Positions 46,794 to 59,416 of a stretch of DNA of 64,000 nucleotides are shown one piece after another. Origin of the DNA: Trifolium pratense (taxonomy: Eukaryota > Streptophyta > Magnoliopsida > Fabales > Fabaceae). The notes beneath the pieces are model-generated. The model saw nothing but the letters and a program-made list of their open reading frames with translations, did no database searches and had not been told where the DNA came from. The stretch's first letter is position 1, and each line of letters starts with the position of its first letter. The DNA is taken from NCBI RefSeq assembly GCF_020283565.1, contig NC_060059.1:38742338-38806337 (forward strand). The letters are read 5' to 3'. Position numbers and translations under genes: made by a program.

Positions 46794-49700
46794 ATGTCGT
46801 CTTCAGAGTCTCAAGAGCCGGCACTTTCAACGGAAGCCCAGAGCAAAAAGGCCGCCAAGAAGGAAGCTGCAAAGCTGGAGAAGCTCCGCCGCAAACAAGA
46901 AGTTGCTGCTGCTGCTACTGCAGCATCAAATCTCTCCGTCGAAGATGATCCCCTTGCTGCCAATTACGGTCATATCCCGCTCAATGAACTCCAATCGAAG
47001 ACCCCTGTCAATGTCAATGACTGGACCCGAGTCGAGGCTCTCAATGATTCACTGGAGAAGGTACTAATCCGTGGAAGAGCGCAAGCTATTAGACCAGTCG
47101 GGAAGAAGATGGCATTCTTAGTCATCCGTGAAAATGGTTTCACCGTACAGTGTTTAGTTCAGGCAAAGACTGATTTAGTGAGTCCACAAATGGTGAAATT
47201 TGCCGCTGCGCTCAGCCGTGAGTCTATTGTCGATGTTGAAGGTAAGGTTTCCGTTCCGGCCGCTCCTATTAAAGGTGCCACGCAACAGGTTGGTTTTGTT
47301 CTCTTATTGCTCATGTCATGTGATTTTTCAAGGCTTTGAATTTAGAGTTTGTGAATTATGATTGTTTAGGATTTTGGCTGTGATTATGATGGTGTCATGC
47401 TGTGGTTTTGCTCTCTCTCTCTGTAGGTTGAAATTCAAGTGAGGAAATTGTATTGTGTGAGTAAGGCTGTTCCTACTCTGCCAATTAACATCGAGGATGC
47501 TGCTCGAAGTGAAGTTGAAATTGAGAAGGCCATTCAGGTATATACATTCATTACTGATTAGCAATGTTATTGAATGTCCGGTAAATAGTGTATCACAATT
47601 TGAAATCTTACTGATTAACTATTTGTGTTTGTTACTGTTTGTTTAATATTGTGAAACTTGTCCCCTTTATACATTATATGAATGTTAATGGGGATTTTTA
47701 ATTGGCGCAGGCTGGGGAACAACTTGTTCGCGTGAATCAGGATACGCGGTTGAACTTTAGAGTGCTTGACTTGCGAACACCAGCTAATCAAGGCATTTTC
47801 CGCATTCAGTCTCAAGTTGGAAATGTAAAGTCTATTATCTCTATTGTTATTCTGACAAGTTTTTCTTTTCTTTTTAATTTTTTTATTTTTTTTTTGGAAT
47901 CATAGTTGTTACTGGAGATTTGTTAGAATTAATGTCTATCGAGAAACTAACTTAAGGAATGTATTTTGCGGTGTTGGACAGGCATTCAGACAATTTTTAT
48001 TAGGAAAAAGCTTTGTTGAAATCCACACTCCAAAGTTGATTGCTGGATCTAGTGAAGGTGGAGCTGCTGTCTTTAGACTAGACTATAAAGGACAACCTGC
48101 ATGCCTGGCTCAGTCACCTCAGCTTCACAAGCAAATGTCAATATGCGGTGACTTTGGCCGTGTTTTTGAAATTGGTCCTGTGTTCAGAGCAGAAGATTCC
48201 TTTACTCACAGACATTTATGTGAGTTTACAGGTCTTGATGTTGAAATGGAGATTAAGAAGCATTATTTTGAGGTACATTTGGCCTATTGAAAATTTTGGG
48301 TTTTTGCTTTTGAAATTGCTGAGGGACAAGATCTGATATACTAATGATTTGAGTGGAAATTTTGGGTTTCTGCATTTGAAATTGCTGAGGGACAAGATCT
48401 GATATACTAATGATTCGAATGTTTTTGCAGGTTATGGATGAAGTTGACAAATTGTTTGTCGCTATGTTTGACAGTTTGAACACAAATTGTAAGAAAGATC
48501 TTGAAGCTGTGGCAAATCAGTATCCGTTTGAACCTTTAAAGGTGTTTATTTCATCTTGGTTGTCGTATGCAGTAGGATTTCTTATTTATTTCACTATCAT
48601 TTTTAAATTGTTCAATGGATATGTTATGTAGCGAGTAGATGATGCTTTCGTTGTGTAAGTGTAATATACTAATACTATATTCAAATGAATGTATTTTACA
48701 TTTTGTGATCTGATTATAGTCCTCTAAATGTGCAGTATCTGCGAAATACTCTACGGCTTACGTATGAAGAAGGTATTCAGATGCTCAAGGTAAGCTTAAA
48801 TATATTTCTTAACTAATTAATTTGCAAGCTGTAGATAAACAAACAAATGTGATAGGATGGTGGTACTTGAATCTTTGCGTCTTTTATTCTTTGTGTGTGT
48901 GTGTATTATAAGCATACTAAATATCTTATAGATTATCATACTAAATACTATGTGTAATGAGATACAGAGGGATGGATGTTTAAGCATTGATAGGGAGTAG
49001 CATGTGCACATTTTTATCTTATAGATTATCATACTAAATATCAACTCTCAAACATGCAGTCAGTTTTAAAATTATGTACTAGTCAAATTATTGTAACTAT
49101 ATTATAAATATAATTGAAAGGTAAGATGTAATGTGAATTGATGAAAATGAAATTAAGATAGATGGATAGATAGATAGGGTACTAGAACTAAAGTCAGCTA
49201 CAGATTGGCGACAAATGACATCTCATTGAATCATTTCATTGATGATGGCAGTTTGGGTAACACAGGAAAGCTTGACCGTCCATTTTTCAAAAAAAAAATA
49301 AAAATCAATTAAATGATTCGAACTGTGAGGAGCTTTTTCATCTTAATTCAAGCTATGTATAAATATTTAATAAAAGAATCTCTTAAGGATAGCTGGTGTT
49401 AGAATGCACCAGTGGGTCATTAACTGGGAAAATCACTGAAATAAACACACATCATGCCAACTCAAAAGTATGACGAACAATAAATGGCGGATTTGTTATG
49501 AGCAAGGATATCTGAGTGAATATGAACTTAATTCCAAAAGACACCCTGTAATCAGTCCTTACATTCATGTGTGTGTCAATAGATTGGTAGCCTGAATCTT
49601 GGTACATGAAGTTGGACAGTAATATGGTTAGTTCTGGGATTTCATAGCACTGCTGAGACATTTACCTCAAGACTCAGAAAATGCTAAACCTACTCAGTTT

Positions 49701-50554
49701 TTGATCGATAGGATGGTAGAATTTATTGTTATTTTGTCATGCAGCTAGTAATGGTTTTGCTTTGCAGGAAGTTGGAGTAGAGATTGAACCTTTTGGCGAC
49801 TTGAATACTGAAGCTGAAAGGAAATTAGGCCAACTAGTTTTAGAAAAGTAATTCTCTTTCTTAAACCTTTTATAAGATATTGTATTTTATTTTTTTATTT
49901 TTTTATTTTTTTGACAAAATGCCTTTTAAATTGTTATGCCTTTATTTAAATTTTTTTTGCATTGTAATTCTATTTATAGATATGGCACGGAGTTCTACAT
50001 TCTTCACCGGTACCCTTTGGCTGTAAGGCCATTTTATACCATGCCTTGCTATGACAATCCTGCATACTCTAACTCTTTTGATGTCTTCATTCGTGGTAAG
50101 CAGAAAAATTAAGATACTTGCTCATGCAATACTTTGGTTTAAGCTTTCGGAGGTGGTTGTTTGATTTTAACTTCTATGTAATCATTGTTTTGTAGGTGAG
50201 GAGATAATTTCAGGAGCTCAGCGTATCCATGTGCCTGAATTTTTGGAAGAACGTGCTCAGGCCTGCGGCATTGAAGTCAAGACAATCTCTACTTACATTG
50301 ATTCTTTCAGGTATTATATTCATCTCTTCCTCCCGTGTTCAGGCTGCCCCCTTTACTGAGCTCTGGTTATGATGCTTTTTTGCGGTAAAAGTTTGGTTAC
50401 CAGAACTAAATGATTGATCATTTGCAGATATGGTGTACCACCACATGGTGGCTTTGGAGTAGGCTTGGAGCGTGTTGTGATGCTCTTCTGTGGTCTGAAT
50501 AACATTCGTAAAACATCGCTTTATCCACGTGACCCACTCAGGATAGCACCATGA
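46794..50554 (+). CDS. Aspartyl-tRNA synthetase, cytosolic (class II)
   Basis: Ten coding exons: 46794-47288, 47427-47537, 47711-47824, 47982-48272, 48431-48541, 48736-48789, 49768-49847, 49980-50095, 50196-50310 and 50428-50554, 537 residues. It charges tRNA-Asp with aspartate. A Lys/Ala-rich eukaryotic extension (about 15-50) is followed by the OB-fold anticodon-binding domain (about 85-185, [24 protein letters not shown]). The class II core has the QSPQLHKQ flipping-loop region (284-291), motif 2 ([15 protein letters not shown], 308-322) and motif 3 ([14 protein letters not shown], from 503). The short C-terminal RDPLRIAP is typical. Arabidopsis IBI1 is the counterpart and doubles as the beta-aminobutyric acid receptor. 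The start at 46794 lies 8 nt after an AG acceptor; a leader intron (about 46178-46785) follows a CT-repeat 5' UTR (46105-46130). Confidence 0.96.
48290..48418 (+). repeat. 66-bp tandem duplication in AspRS intron 4
   Basis: TGAAATTGCTGAGGGACAAG...ATACTAATGATT occurs twice, nearly identical, just before exon 5. Each unit carries a potential branch-point-like TACTAAT. Confidence 0.9.
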
Positions 50555-52567
50555 TGATGTTTTAGTATTTTGTTTGGAATGTTAAAAATTCTGTGACCTC
50601 GCATTCGGCTGAATCTTGAAGGCGTAGCTTCACGCCAATAATTCAGGGAAAATACTGTTTCCAAACACTATCAAAACTTGGAGCTGATATTAAGCACTTT
50701 ATGTTGTTTGACTTGATGTAATTGACATTGCATATTGTACTGCATGCACTCTTTTGTTTACCCCACCAACTTTCAAAAGGTCCTTTTTTTGGCTAATCAT
50801 TATCCATGTGATTCAGTGATAAGTTTGATCCCTTTCTATAAACTAGAACTAGAATGACATCTTAGTGAACTTTTGTATGAATACTTTCTAGTTTCTAAGG
50901 TTGTTTGATTTATTTGAAAACTTTCTAGTTCCTAACACATTTCCGCGCCAATGACACTCCCACTTATATGGTTTGTGTTCTAAACAGTCACTCAACCAGT
51001 ACAATCTATGTTAAACAGTTTTGAATAAGTTTATATTTTATTTTAAATATTATAGACAATAATTTCAACTCTTAAAATTGCACATTTATGAGTATGGTCT
51101 AAGTCTCCGTAAAAAAAATAAATAAATTAGTATGGTCTAAGTCACAATCTTCGGGATAAATATATGGAGGTTAAATGCTAAGATGATGGAAAAGTCATTA
51201 TCTCCTTTAGAACCAAAAAAATTGTTGATGGTTAAAGTTTGTGTGGTTGGAGCAGCATTCTCCCAAAAGTTTGCATTTCAACACTTGTTCTCATCTTACT
51301 GAGGAATAATATGAATATTAAGGCATATCATACCACTTTCCACTTGAGCATGAAAAGTTTCACACAAACATGTTGCTCTTCAACACTCTTACTAAAAGGA
51401 CAAAGAACAAGAACATGCATAATATTTCCCAGCCCCTGACAAAAAACGCAGCTCAAAGAACAAACTCACTCTTTTACGGTGCAACTCACTCTTTAACTCT
51501 ACATCCAATTATCTTCTTCTACCTTCAAGTGATCACAATTTATCAATCTTGCTTATTTTCTATCTCATACCTTTAGATTGTTTCTCTTTGTGCCCCACTA
51601 TAAAACATTTTTTCAATCTCATCACCTAAAGATGGAAAAATAAGATACATACTCATACAATAAGTCGGAATAATTTTTTATTTTTATTTTTTGCGACAAT
51701 CAGAATAGCTTGATCTACAATTTTAATCAAAAGGATGTATCTATATGTCATAGGTAAAACTTATATTCTTCCAATACACATGTCATATGTCATTCATTGG
51801 TATCTATATGTATCTATGGTAAAAATAAAAAGGTATCTATATGTATCTACAATTTTGGTCTCCAGATTTTCAATTTTTGTCATTGCTTTTTTTAAAAAAA
51901 TTCATGTATAATGTTCTAAATGATTTTTTTTAAATTATTCCATTAAAATATCATTAGTTTGATTATTTAACCATTTAATATTTATTTTAATCATTTAATA
52001 TTTAAAATTATAGATAAATTAACAAAAATTAAAGACTAAATGGTTAAATTATTAAACTAATTGTATTTTAAGATCTTAATAAAGATATGTTTTTTAAAAA
52101 ATTCATTTAGAAATTAGAATGTGATACGTGAACTTTTAAAAAAAATAGGAACGATAATTAAAAACCAAAAATTTAGAGGGCTAAAATTCGAAGAAATTTT
52201 TTATAAGATTAGTCTAGAAAGTAGAAGGTTTTTTTTTTTGTAACCAATTTTTTTTTTATAAGCTCTAGAAAGTAGAAGGTGAACTTTACATTAACATTGA
52301 AATTAAGTAATTAATAAACTTAAGTCGAATTGTTTGATAAAATTTAAATTTGATTTCTGATTGGAAAAATTCTTACTCAGACTTTATTTATTACTAAAAA
52401 GATTATTTCCCTAAAAATTAAAGGGTTAATTAGTACTAAAAATGGAAAGTAGAAAGGTAGGTTGCAGGAGAGAATCCAAATCCATATTCCATCTCTTCTA
52501 ACCCTCTCTCAGATCACACGTATTGCAGTGACCGTAGAGAGAGAGAGAGAAAAAGAAGACAGAGAAA
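50555..52567. other. Intergenic between AspRS and the C1D-like gene
   Basis: AT-rich spacer with long T/A runs (51880-52260). 51230-51480 is slightly less AT-rich and could be a decayed LINE piece, but I could not read a convincing domain. A GA run at 52535-52560 lies in the 5' UTR of the next gene. Confidence 0.45.
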
Positions 52568-54078
52568 ATGGTGAAATCAAAGGAATTAGAAAATGTGACA
52601 GAATCAACAACACTAGAAACACTGAATCGTACTTTGTACAATGTTGAACAACTTCAATCAGAATTACCTGAATTCCTTTCCAATTCAGACCCTGATCTTC
52701 TCTCTCAATTACCACTCCTTCAACGTGCTCAATCTCTCTTCACTCTCGCTAAACTCACTTCAACCCTTTTTTCATGTTCGTATTTCATATCAACCCCATC
52801 AATATTTTCCTTCAAAAATTGTAACTTTATTGTCATTATATCATTTATTTGTTGTTGGGTCATTTCAATTTTGATCTTAAATTTTTCATTTTTTTGTTTG
52901 TTGTGTTTACAGTGAAGTTGAAGTGTAGAGGGATTAACCCAAATGATCATCCTTTCAAATCTGAGCTTGTAAGTTAAAGGGTTATTTTCGGCATGTTTTG
53001 AATTATGTTTTATGGATTATTTATTGTTAAAGTTTTAATCTTTGGTTATGCTTTGTGTGTTGATGAAAATTATTGATTTTGTTTTCATCAGGATAGGTTA
53101 AGTTTGTGCCAAAGGAAATTGGAACGTCTTCCAAATTTGAGTGAAGGTACTTACATGTTTTATGTTTCTTATTCTTTCTCAACCATGATGTCTCAATCTG
53201 AATGTTCCAAATTTGAGAATTGATTCTATATTACCATAGAAGCTCGAAATGTTAGCTTTTAGGCAGAATTGATTTTGGGACTGTAGCATAAATGTTGGAC
53301 AGTGATATGGCCTAAATAGTGGTGGAGATTCCTCATCTTACAATTTGGTTTTGTGGGGTTGAGTTAACTCTTAAATATTGATGGTATCAAGGGCCCATTT
53401 GGATTTGGCTTACTTTTGAGCTTATGGAAATAGCTTATGCAAATAAATAAACTTTTATGTTAATTCATAAGTTTTCACTAACAAAAATTGTATTTTTATG
53501 AGCTGTTTTTACATTAACTAGCTTGAAAACCTTGTAATAATACATAAAAGTTTATTTATTTTGCATAAGCTAAAAAATTAGTCAATCCAAACGGGCCCCA
53601 ATTCCTATCTTAGATCCGGTAGACTCTCAACACTAAGTTATTTCTTACTTGTGTGTGTGTTTTACTTTTTAAGAGTTTCAGTTTACATTGGCAAGGTTAT
53701 TTTCTTTGTTTTGGTTGTCTAATGTTAAGAATTTGATTGGATGATTTGGATTTCTCTCTCTGTTGAACACTCTGTAAGCTTGCCCTATGCGTGTCTTTCA
53801 TTTTGAACCTCATTTGTATAATAAAAAACTGGTTACTTCAAGCAGAACAGTGGCAAGATATGATGGAGAAAAAGATGTATCAGGAGCAGACTGGTCAAAA
53901 GAGGAAGTATCCATCTTCTGAAGAACAATTTGAAGAATATGATTCCAAGGAGTTTGTGGAGAAATTACCAGGGGAGTTTCTTGGTGGTGATGGTAGTAGT
54001 GGAAGTAGTATCAAGGAACCAATAATAATTGACCTATTAGACGATGACGACGACGACGATGAGGTTATTACACCCTAA
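52568..54078 (+). CDS. C1D/Rrp47-like nuclear exosome cofactor (Sas10/Utp3/C1D family)
   Basis: Coding exons are 52568-52775, 52913-52968, 53092-53146 and 53846-54078, giving 183 residues (184 if the AG three bases earlier is used). The N-terminal ~115 residues form the helical C1D domain: LNRTLYNVEQLQSELPEFL, LPLLQRAQSLFTLAKLTSTLFSLKLKCRGINPNDHPFKSELDRL. The rest is charged, ending in a patch of acidic residues (DDDDDDDE) before VITP. C1D/Rrp47 proteins bind Rrp6 and structured RNA in rRNA and snoRNA 3'-end processing in the nucleus. Intron 3 holds an hAT-like MITE. Confident by motif order; the gene symbol is left open. Confidence 0.88.
53391..53598. mobile_element. hAT-like MITE in C1D intron 3
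   Basis: Inverted ends GGGCCCATTTGGATT (left) and AATCCAAACGGGCCC (right). The interior has TTATGCA-AATAAATAAACTTTTATG and its inverse CATAAAAGTTTATTTATTTTGCATAA. No exact target-site duplication is visible. Confidence 0.8.
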
Positions 54079-55954
54079 TTTACCCCAATGCTGTTAGTGT
54101 TTTCTGTGATTGTTCTCATTTATTTTATGAACTTGATGCCCCCCAAATTTTACGTAGTTTGGTAGAATAGCTGCATTATGACCTATAATTTAGGGTAGTA
54201 AGAACTTATGCTCTTTCAGTAGAATTATGACTTCTGATATGTGAGTCTGAGGGTTTTGTGAGAATAAAATCTTTCATAAATGGAGTAAAAACCACAAGTT
54301 ACGTGAGATTTGAACCTAGAGGTAAAAAATGTTCCATCTTTGAAATATATTTGTTTACAACCTTTCATCAAATTCTCACAAAATTTTGGAAGATATTTTC
54401 CATTGTGCTTGCAACTAGAACGCCTTTCCTCTTATTTGATGATTCCATATGATTGAGGTTGTAATTTAGTATAGATAATGTGACTGAAGGGAATATGATT
54501 CCTAGCATTTTATGTGAAGAGCCCCCATCCTTTTACCAGGTTTAGATTCTCTACTTATTTCTTTAGGAGTTTACCTAACCGAACCTCTTTCATGAATTGT
54601 CAGTTGCAATTATTCAGGGGAAATGTTAAAACTTGAGTTATTGGCATTCTACTTAGTCATATATTTCCTAAATGCTGCACCCTGATAGTGTGAGAATCTT
54701 AATAAATTTTCATTGTAATTGTGTGCACACCTAAAGTAGATGGGCCTTTAGCTTGAATAGCTGGGTGTGTGCTAATAACATTCAATTGTGAAGGTAGAAA
54801 AAAAGATGCATGGAACAAGGCAACCGACCTATGAGTTTAGAATTACCTCTTAAGCACGGGTACTTGGAAAACGGTGAAGTAGCCTGTACAGTATGACACT
54901 AATACTATCACCACAGTACTAATAAACTGAATTGGCTCAAGCGACTAAGGTAAATAGGAGTTTGGGTAGAGGCTGTACCGTTGTAGGTTCAAGACGGTTA
55001 ACTACTCTAAATGTTCTGGCGGACGCCCTGTGCAGACTACGTCGTGAGAATGGCACGTCTTATCCCATGCTCTGGCTAATCATGGGATGGAAGAATATCT
55101 GCTAATCGCAAACGATGGGCCCAAAACACTAGGACGGGTAAGGGGAAAACCTTAGAGTGACCCTGAAGGCTTTTGCTTTAAAAGACAACGGAGAACATGC
55201 AACAGAACTTAAACAGTAGACCTTACTACATTTAATTATGAACCTTAGCTTGAACAGTCAAATTTGGGGTCTGAGATTACTGCTCTATATTACTGCTCTA
55301 TCCTGCAACAGAACTTGTCTCGCCATTACTTATTTTATACCATATAGAAATGCTTTGTTGACCAAACTTTGCAGAATTCTATAATATTTAGGTCTTATTG
55401 TTGTGCCACGGATGTTTACTTAAGTGATATTTTTGCAGTATATGTGAACAACATGGAGCTGTATTCATGGGAGGGAATCATTTTGATTTGTTCAGCATCG
55501 TCTTGCTTTTCCATGTTTTTGGACGACTCGCCAAATTTTGGTGATGCATACTGCCCAACAAAAATGCTCTCCTAATTCAAATGGCAAGTGGATTGCACGC
55601 TAACATCCTCGTCTCAGTTAATGTGCAACAGTTATCAAGCTAAATTGCTGTTTGTAAGAGATGAATATTCATGGCTTATGAGAGTGGGGTTAACTATGCT
55701 TTTTAAGTTGCGTCTTAATGTTACAATTGTGCTTTTAACTGTGTATATATGTATGGATAGATTCAATGTTAGATGATGAATTTTTGAAAATCAACTTGCT
55801 TGTATTAAGAGAAGATTACAGCAAAGGGACCAGACCTGCAGGTTTGGGGCATTCCCCATCCCCACCCAGGTACAGGAACCGACAGTTTAATTATACTAAC
55901 AGAAACATCAAATTAATAAGTAATTCCTTACAATCTAAGATAAAAGGATCAATA
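54079..55954. other. Intergenic with a SINE-like segment (about 54930-55180)
   Basis: At 54930 GAATTGGCTCAAGCGACTAAGG looks like a pol III A box and GTTGTAGGTTCAAGACGG at about 54978 like a B box (GTTCAAGAC). A GC-richer body runs to about 55180, so this is probably a tRNA-derived SINE on the plus strand. Elsewhere no gene is seen; ORFs at 55369-55999 have no recognisable domain. Confidence 0.5.
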
Positions 55955-56877
55955 CTAGCAAGAGACAATTCTCCTTTGAAAAAATTTAACAACCTGTGAT
56001 GCATCCAATTCAACCAAAACATGGCTCAAATTAAGATCCATAATTGTTTGGAGTCCCCGTCTCAGGCCTAAAGCTTCAGCAACCACTGGAAGTGCAACCA
56101 TGTCTGACTTTTTGCAAGCCGCAAACATCACTTCACCTCTATGATTTCTGATCACAAGGCCCCAGCTTACTATCCATCCTAACAGCATCCAACATCAACA
56201 TTCATTTTGCAAAAACCAGTTGGTAGGCACCCAAATCGGCTTAAAATTTCTACAGGTCTGAACCTCCCGCACTAGATTAGCAAATATTAAACCCTTGCCC
56301 CACAAACACTTTGAGCAGCTAGAGCCACACTCATCGGATCAAAAACTAACTGAGTTTTTAAAGGTTAATTGATTTCTAAAAAACCAAAATTTCCACATAC
56401 ATAGTTATACAAAACAGTTGTGACACAAACGGTTCTTTACATTGTAGCCAATGCACCAACCAGAGGTTAAGATCAAAATGGGGAGGATGACAAACACCCA
56501 GAGGATAAGCAAACCACACCTAAAGCACGAACGGACATGCCATGAAGAGATGCTCGGTTTTTGCTTCAGCTTGGTAACAAAGAGGGCACACTGGATCCAC
56601 GAGTTGGTAACATGTTCCGGGCCAACCTCCACAATAAGTTACGAATTTTATTGGGCAACGGGACAACCCAAATAAATTTCGAGGTATTACCAAGAGGGGG
56701 GAATGAGAATGCTTCCGGAATGTGAGACGACTTTTCATTACCAAGAAAGTGATAAGCTGATCGGACCAAGTAAACGCCATTTTTATCACAAGGCCAAATC
56801 ATAACGTCATCTGGTAACCTCAAGGACACAGGAATGCTGTAAATGAATTTGATGTTTGTGTTTGATTTCATTTACAG
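55955..56877 (-). pseudogene. Non-LTR retrotransposon (LINE) 3' relic: zf-RVT and RNase H
   Basis: Reading minus: residues MIWPCDKNGVYLVRSAYHF and NKIRNLLWRLARNMLPTR match the zinc-binding region after plant LINE reverse transcriptase. After a frameshift come DPVCPLCYQAEAKTEHLFMACPF and W..G-type linker sequence. RNase H then reads GLVIRNHRGEVMFAACK, AEALGLRRGL and LVELDASQVV. At least two frameshifts and stops separate the pieces, and the reverse transcriptase itself is absent. A 5'-truncated, dead copy. Confidence 0.85.
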
Positions 56878-57275
56878 CAGTCTGCGTTTAAGTCCCGAGT
56901 TTTAGTTGTATGATTGATTGTTTATCAAATTTTAGCTTCAACATATTTTTCTTATGTTAAGGCATCAAGTGTGATCAAATTGACAAATACAAAGGAAAAT
57001 ACTAGTTAACATTATGAGGCACATATACCTGTTTTGTGAAATTTGATTATGATTTTCTGTCTTAAAATTTAAACATCATAACAAAAAGGAACATAAACTT
57101 ACTTTGGGGGTTTTTCAAATTATGGAAAGATATAATAAAGTAATCATCATCATAATGGTTACTCAATTTTTCACTTTGGGAACATTTGACAATTTCTTTT
57201 CTGTATCATAATCGAATTTCAATGTAAAATAAAACAAATTGTCATAATATATGCATTTACCTAATTTCATACATT
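56878..57275. other. Spacer between LINE relic and the composite element
   Basis: AT-rich, no gene. It ends in the 5-bp direct repeat ATTCT at 57276-57280. Confidence 0.5.
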
Positions 57276-59416
57276 ATTCTTGTTAAATATGTTTGGATCT
57301 CATCCCCAAAAGCTAGCTCAAAGGGTGAGGTTGCCCTCACAGACAAACCTGAAGTGACAGATGATGGAATTTTATTAATGACATGGACAGCTGTACGAAT
57401 AGCTTCACCCCAAAATTCACCTGGAACTGTTGCAGACAACAAAAGAGAACGAGCAGTTTCAACAATATGACGATGCTTTCTTTCGGCAACGCCATTTTGT
57501 TGAGGAGTATCGGTACATGAAGACTGGTGAATAGTACCATCATAAGCAAGCAACTCAGAGAATTTATTAGAAGTATACTCTCCACCTTGGTCACAACGAA
57601 AACACTTTATAACAGCATTATGTTGAGTTTTAACCATAGCACGAAACATACGATAAATATCATAAAATTCTGAACGATTTTTCATAAGATAAACCCAACA
57701 ATAACGACTATAATCATCAATAAAACAGACATAATATCTAGATCCACCTTTGGTAAGAACCGATGATGGACCCCATACATCAGAATGAACTAAATCAAAA
57801 GGTGCATTAGAAACAGAAGTACTTTTATTAAAGGGCAAAGCAGAAAATTTTGCAAGTTTGCAACCACAACAATCAGAAATATCACTAGTTTGCAACTTTC
57901 CTAAAGCTCCGGTAGAAGCCAAGTACTTTAATCTAGAGGCAGAAACATGTCCAAGGCGAGAATGCCATAAATAAAAGCTACTAGAAGACGAATTTAAACG
58001 AAAAGATGATAAATCAACAGTCGAAGGAGACATTGAGGCTGCAGTATCTGGAACTCTCAACTCATCCAAAATATAAAGTCCCCCCTGTCTACGGCCTGTC
58101 CCAATCTTCCTCCCGGATTGTTGATCCTGCACATAACAAGAAGTGGAAGAAAACACAACTGAATAACCAGAATCACATAATTGACTAACAGAAACAAGAC
58201 TCAAAGTGAGGTTAGGAATATAATATACATTAGATAAAGACAAGTTAGTTGTGGAGACAGACCCAATGCCTGCTAGTGGCATAGGAGTGCCATCAGCAGT
58301 CAAGACCGACATAGATGATTTAGGATTTAAGGACACAAATGACTTATGATCATATGACATATGATGGGATGCACCGGAATCAAAAATCCATATGGAAGAA
58401 GATATACCTGACAAGCTAGAGGGATTCAAACCTTTAATAGAGGAGGCAGACATAGCATGTGGCTGAGTTGCGAGAAACTTTTGAAACTGCTCAGCAAGAT
58501 CAAATACATGTGAATTAGTCTCAGATGGATATGCAGGACCAATACCAGAACCAACGGACGGAGGAGCAACAATAGAAGAAGTAGCGGCAGCAACATTAGA
58601 TGAGGGAGCCTTAAAATTTTTTCTTCCCGCTTTCATCAATTGCGGACAGTTTGATTTCCAATGCCCCTTTTGCTTGCAAAAAGCACATTCATCAATACCA
58701 ACACCAACCCTCCCTTGAGGTTTTCCTTTGTTAAAAGGAGCAGCAAAGACAGATGGAGGAATTTCTTTATCCAAATGCGAAAGAGAGTGAGACTTGAGTC
58801 TAATTTCTTCTGCCAATAGTTCATTAACAACCGAGTCAACCTTGGGAAGAGGAGTACGATGTAAAATACCCCCACGCAGTGCCTCAAATTCGTCACGAAG
58901 AGCCATCAAAAATTGAACTAATCGTTGCTCTTCTCTATGGTCAAGGTATGCTTTGACAGCTTTTAATTCATCTGGTTCCATGAGAGCCAATTGGTCCCAT
59001 AAATTAGTCATAGCCGAATAAAATTCTTGAATGCTCGTATTATTTTGCTTAAGAGCTCTAATGTCACTTTCCAACTGATAACGTTTAGCAAAATTAGACT
59101 GCTTATACAATCGTTCTAAATGTTCCCAAACCTCTTTAGCAGTATCATATTTTGCTAATTGCATACCTATTGACTGAGAAACAGAATTATTGATCCAAGT
59201 AATGATCTTCGAATTACTAGTCTCCCATGTATCTAACTCTGTTGCATACTTTACTTCATCTTTTTTATCAGTGGGCTTAACATAGGTTCCATCAACATAA
59301 CTCCACACCCTTTTTCCTTTCAAAAAATTTCTCATTACATAACTCCAATAAGGATAATTTTCTCCTTTCAATTGGACACTAATAGATTGAAGAGAATCAT
59401 CTTTGTCACTAGCCAT
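57257..59416 (-). CDS. Copia gag-protease-integrase polyprotein part
   Basis: Uninterrupted frame of 719 codons from MASDKDDSLQ. The gag (UBN2-like) region spans about 1-230, with one CCHC knuckle CAFCKQKGHWKSNC at 244-257. The aspartic protease has FDSGASHH (Asp346), followed by a pre-integrase LWHSRLGHVS segment. The integrase core shows HSDVWGP, RCDQGGEYTS and QQNGVAERKHRHIVE, so the D-D-E triad is present. After SSVTSGLS the frame runs into the TRIM LTR fragment (VRATSPFELAFGDEIQTYLT) and ends in flanking DNA at 57257. The intact frame suggests a young copy. The reverse transcriptase that should follow lies on the opposite strand. Confidence 0.93.
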   Translation of the reverse strand: MASDKDDSLQSISVQLKGENYPYWSYVMRNFLKGKRVWSYVDGTYVKPTDKKDEVKYATELDTWETSNSKIITWINNSVSQSIGMQLAKYDTAKEVWEHLERLYKQSNFAKRYQLESDIRALKQNNTSIQEFYSAMTNLWDQLALMEPDELKAVKAYLDHREEQRLVQFLMALRDEFEALRGGILHRTPLPKVDSVVNELLAEEIRLKSHSLSHLDKEIPPSVFAAPFNKGKPQGRVGVGIDECAFCKQKGHWKSNCPQLMKAGRKNFKAPSSNVAAATSSIVAPPSVGSGIGPAYPSETNSHVFDLAEQFQKFLATQPHAMSASSIKGLNPSSLSGISSSIWIFDSGASHHMSYDHKSFVSLNPKSSMSVLTADGTPMPLAGIGSVSTTNLSLSNVYYIPNLTLSLVSVSQLCDSGYSVVFSSTSCYVQDQQSGRKIGTGRRQGGLYILDELRVPDTAASMSPSTVDLSSFRLNSSSSSFYLWHSRLGHVSASRLKYLASTGALGKLQTSDISDCCGCKLAKFSALPFNKSTSVSNAPFDLVHSDVWGPSSVLTKGGSRYYVCFIDDYSRYCWVYLMKNRSEFYDIYRMFRAMVKTQHNAVIKCFRCDQGGEYTSNKFSELLAYDGTIHQSSCTDTPQQNGVAERKHRHIVETARSLLLSATVPGEFWGEAIRTAVHVINKIPSSVTSGLSVRATSPFELAFGDEIQTYLTRIMYEIR
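57281..57340 (-). repeat. Left terminal inverted repeat (TRIM LTR U5 end)
   Basis: It begins TGTTAAATATG and ends TTGCCCTCAC. It is the exact reverse complement of 61769-61828. Its inner edge is fused in frame to the integrase coding sequence (GLS then VRATSPFELAFG). Confidence 0.92.

Noticed and set aside
51239..51576. Possible decayed LINE coding piece
   Set aside because: Composition is suggestive but no reverse transcriptase or RNase H motif could be read in any frame.
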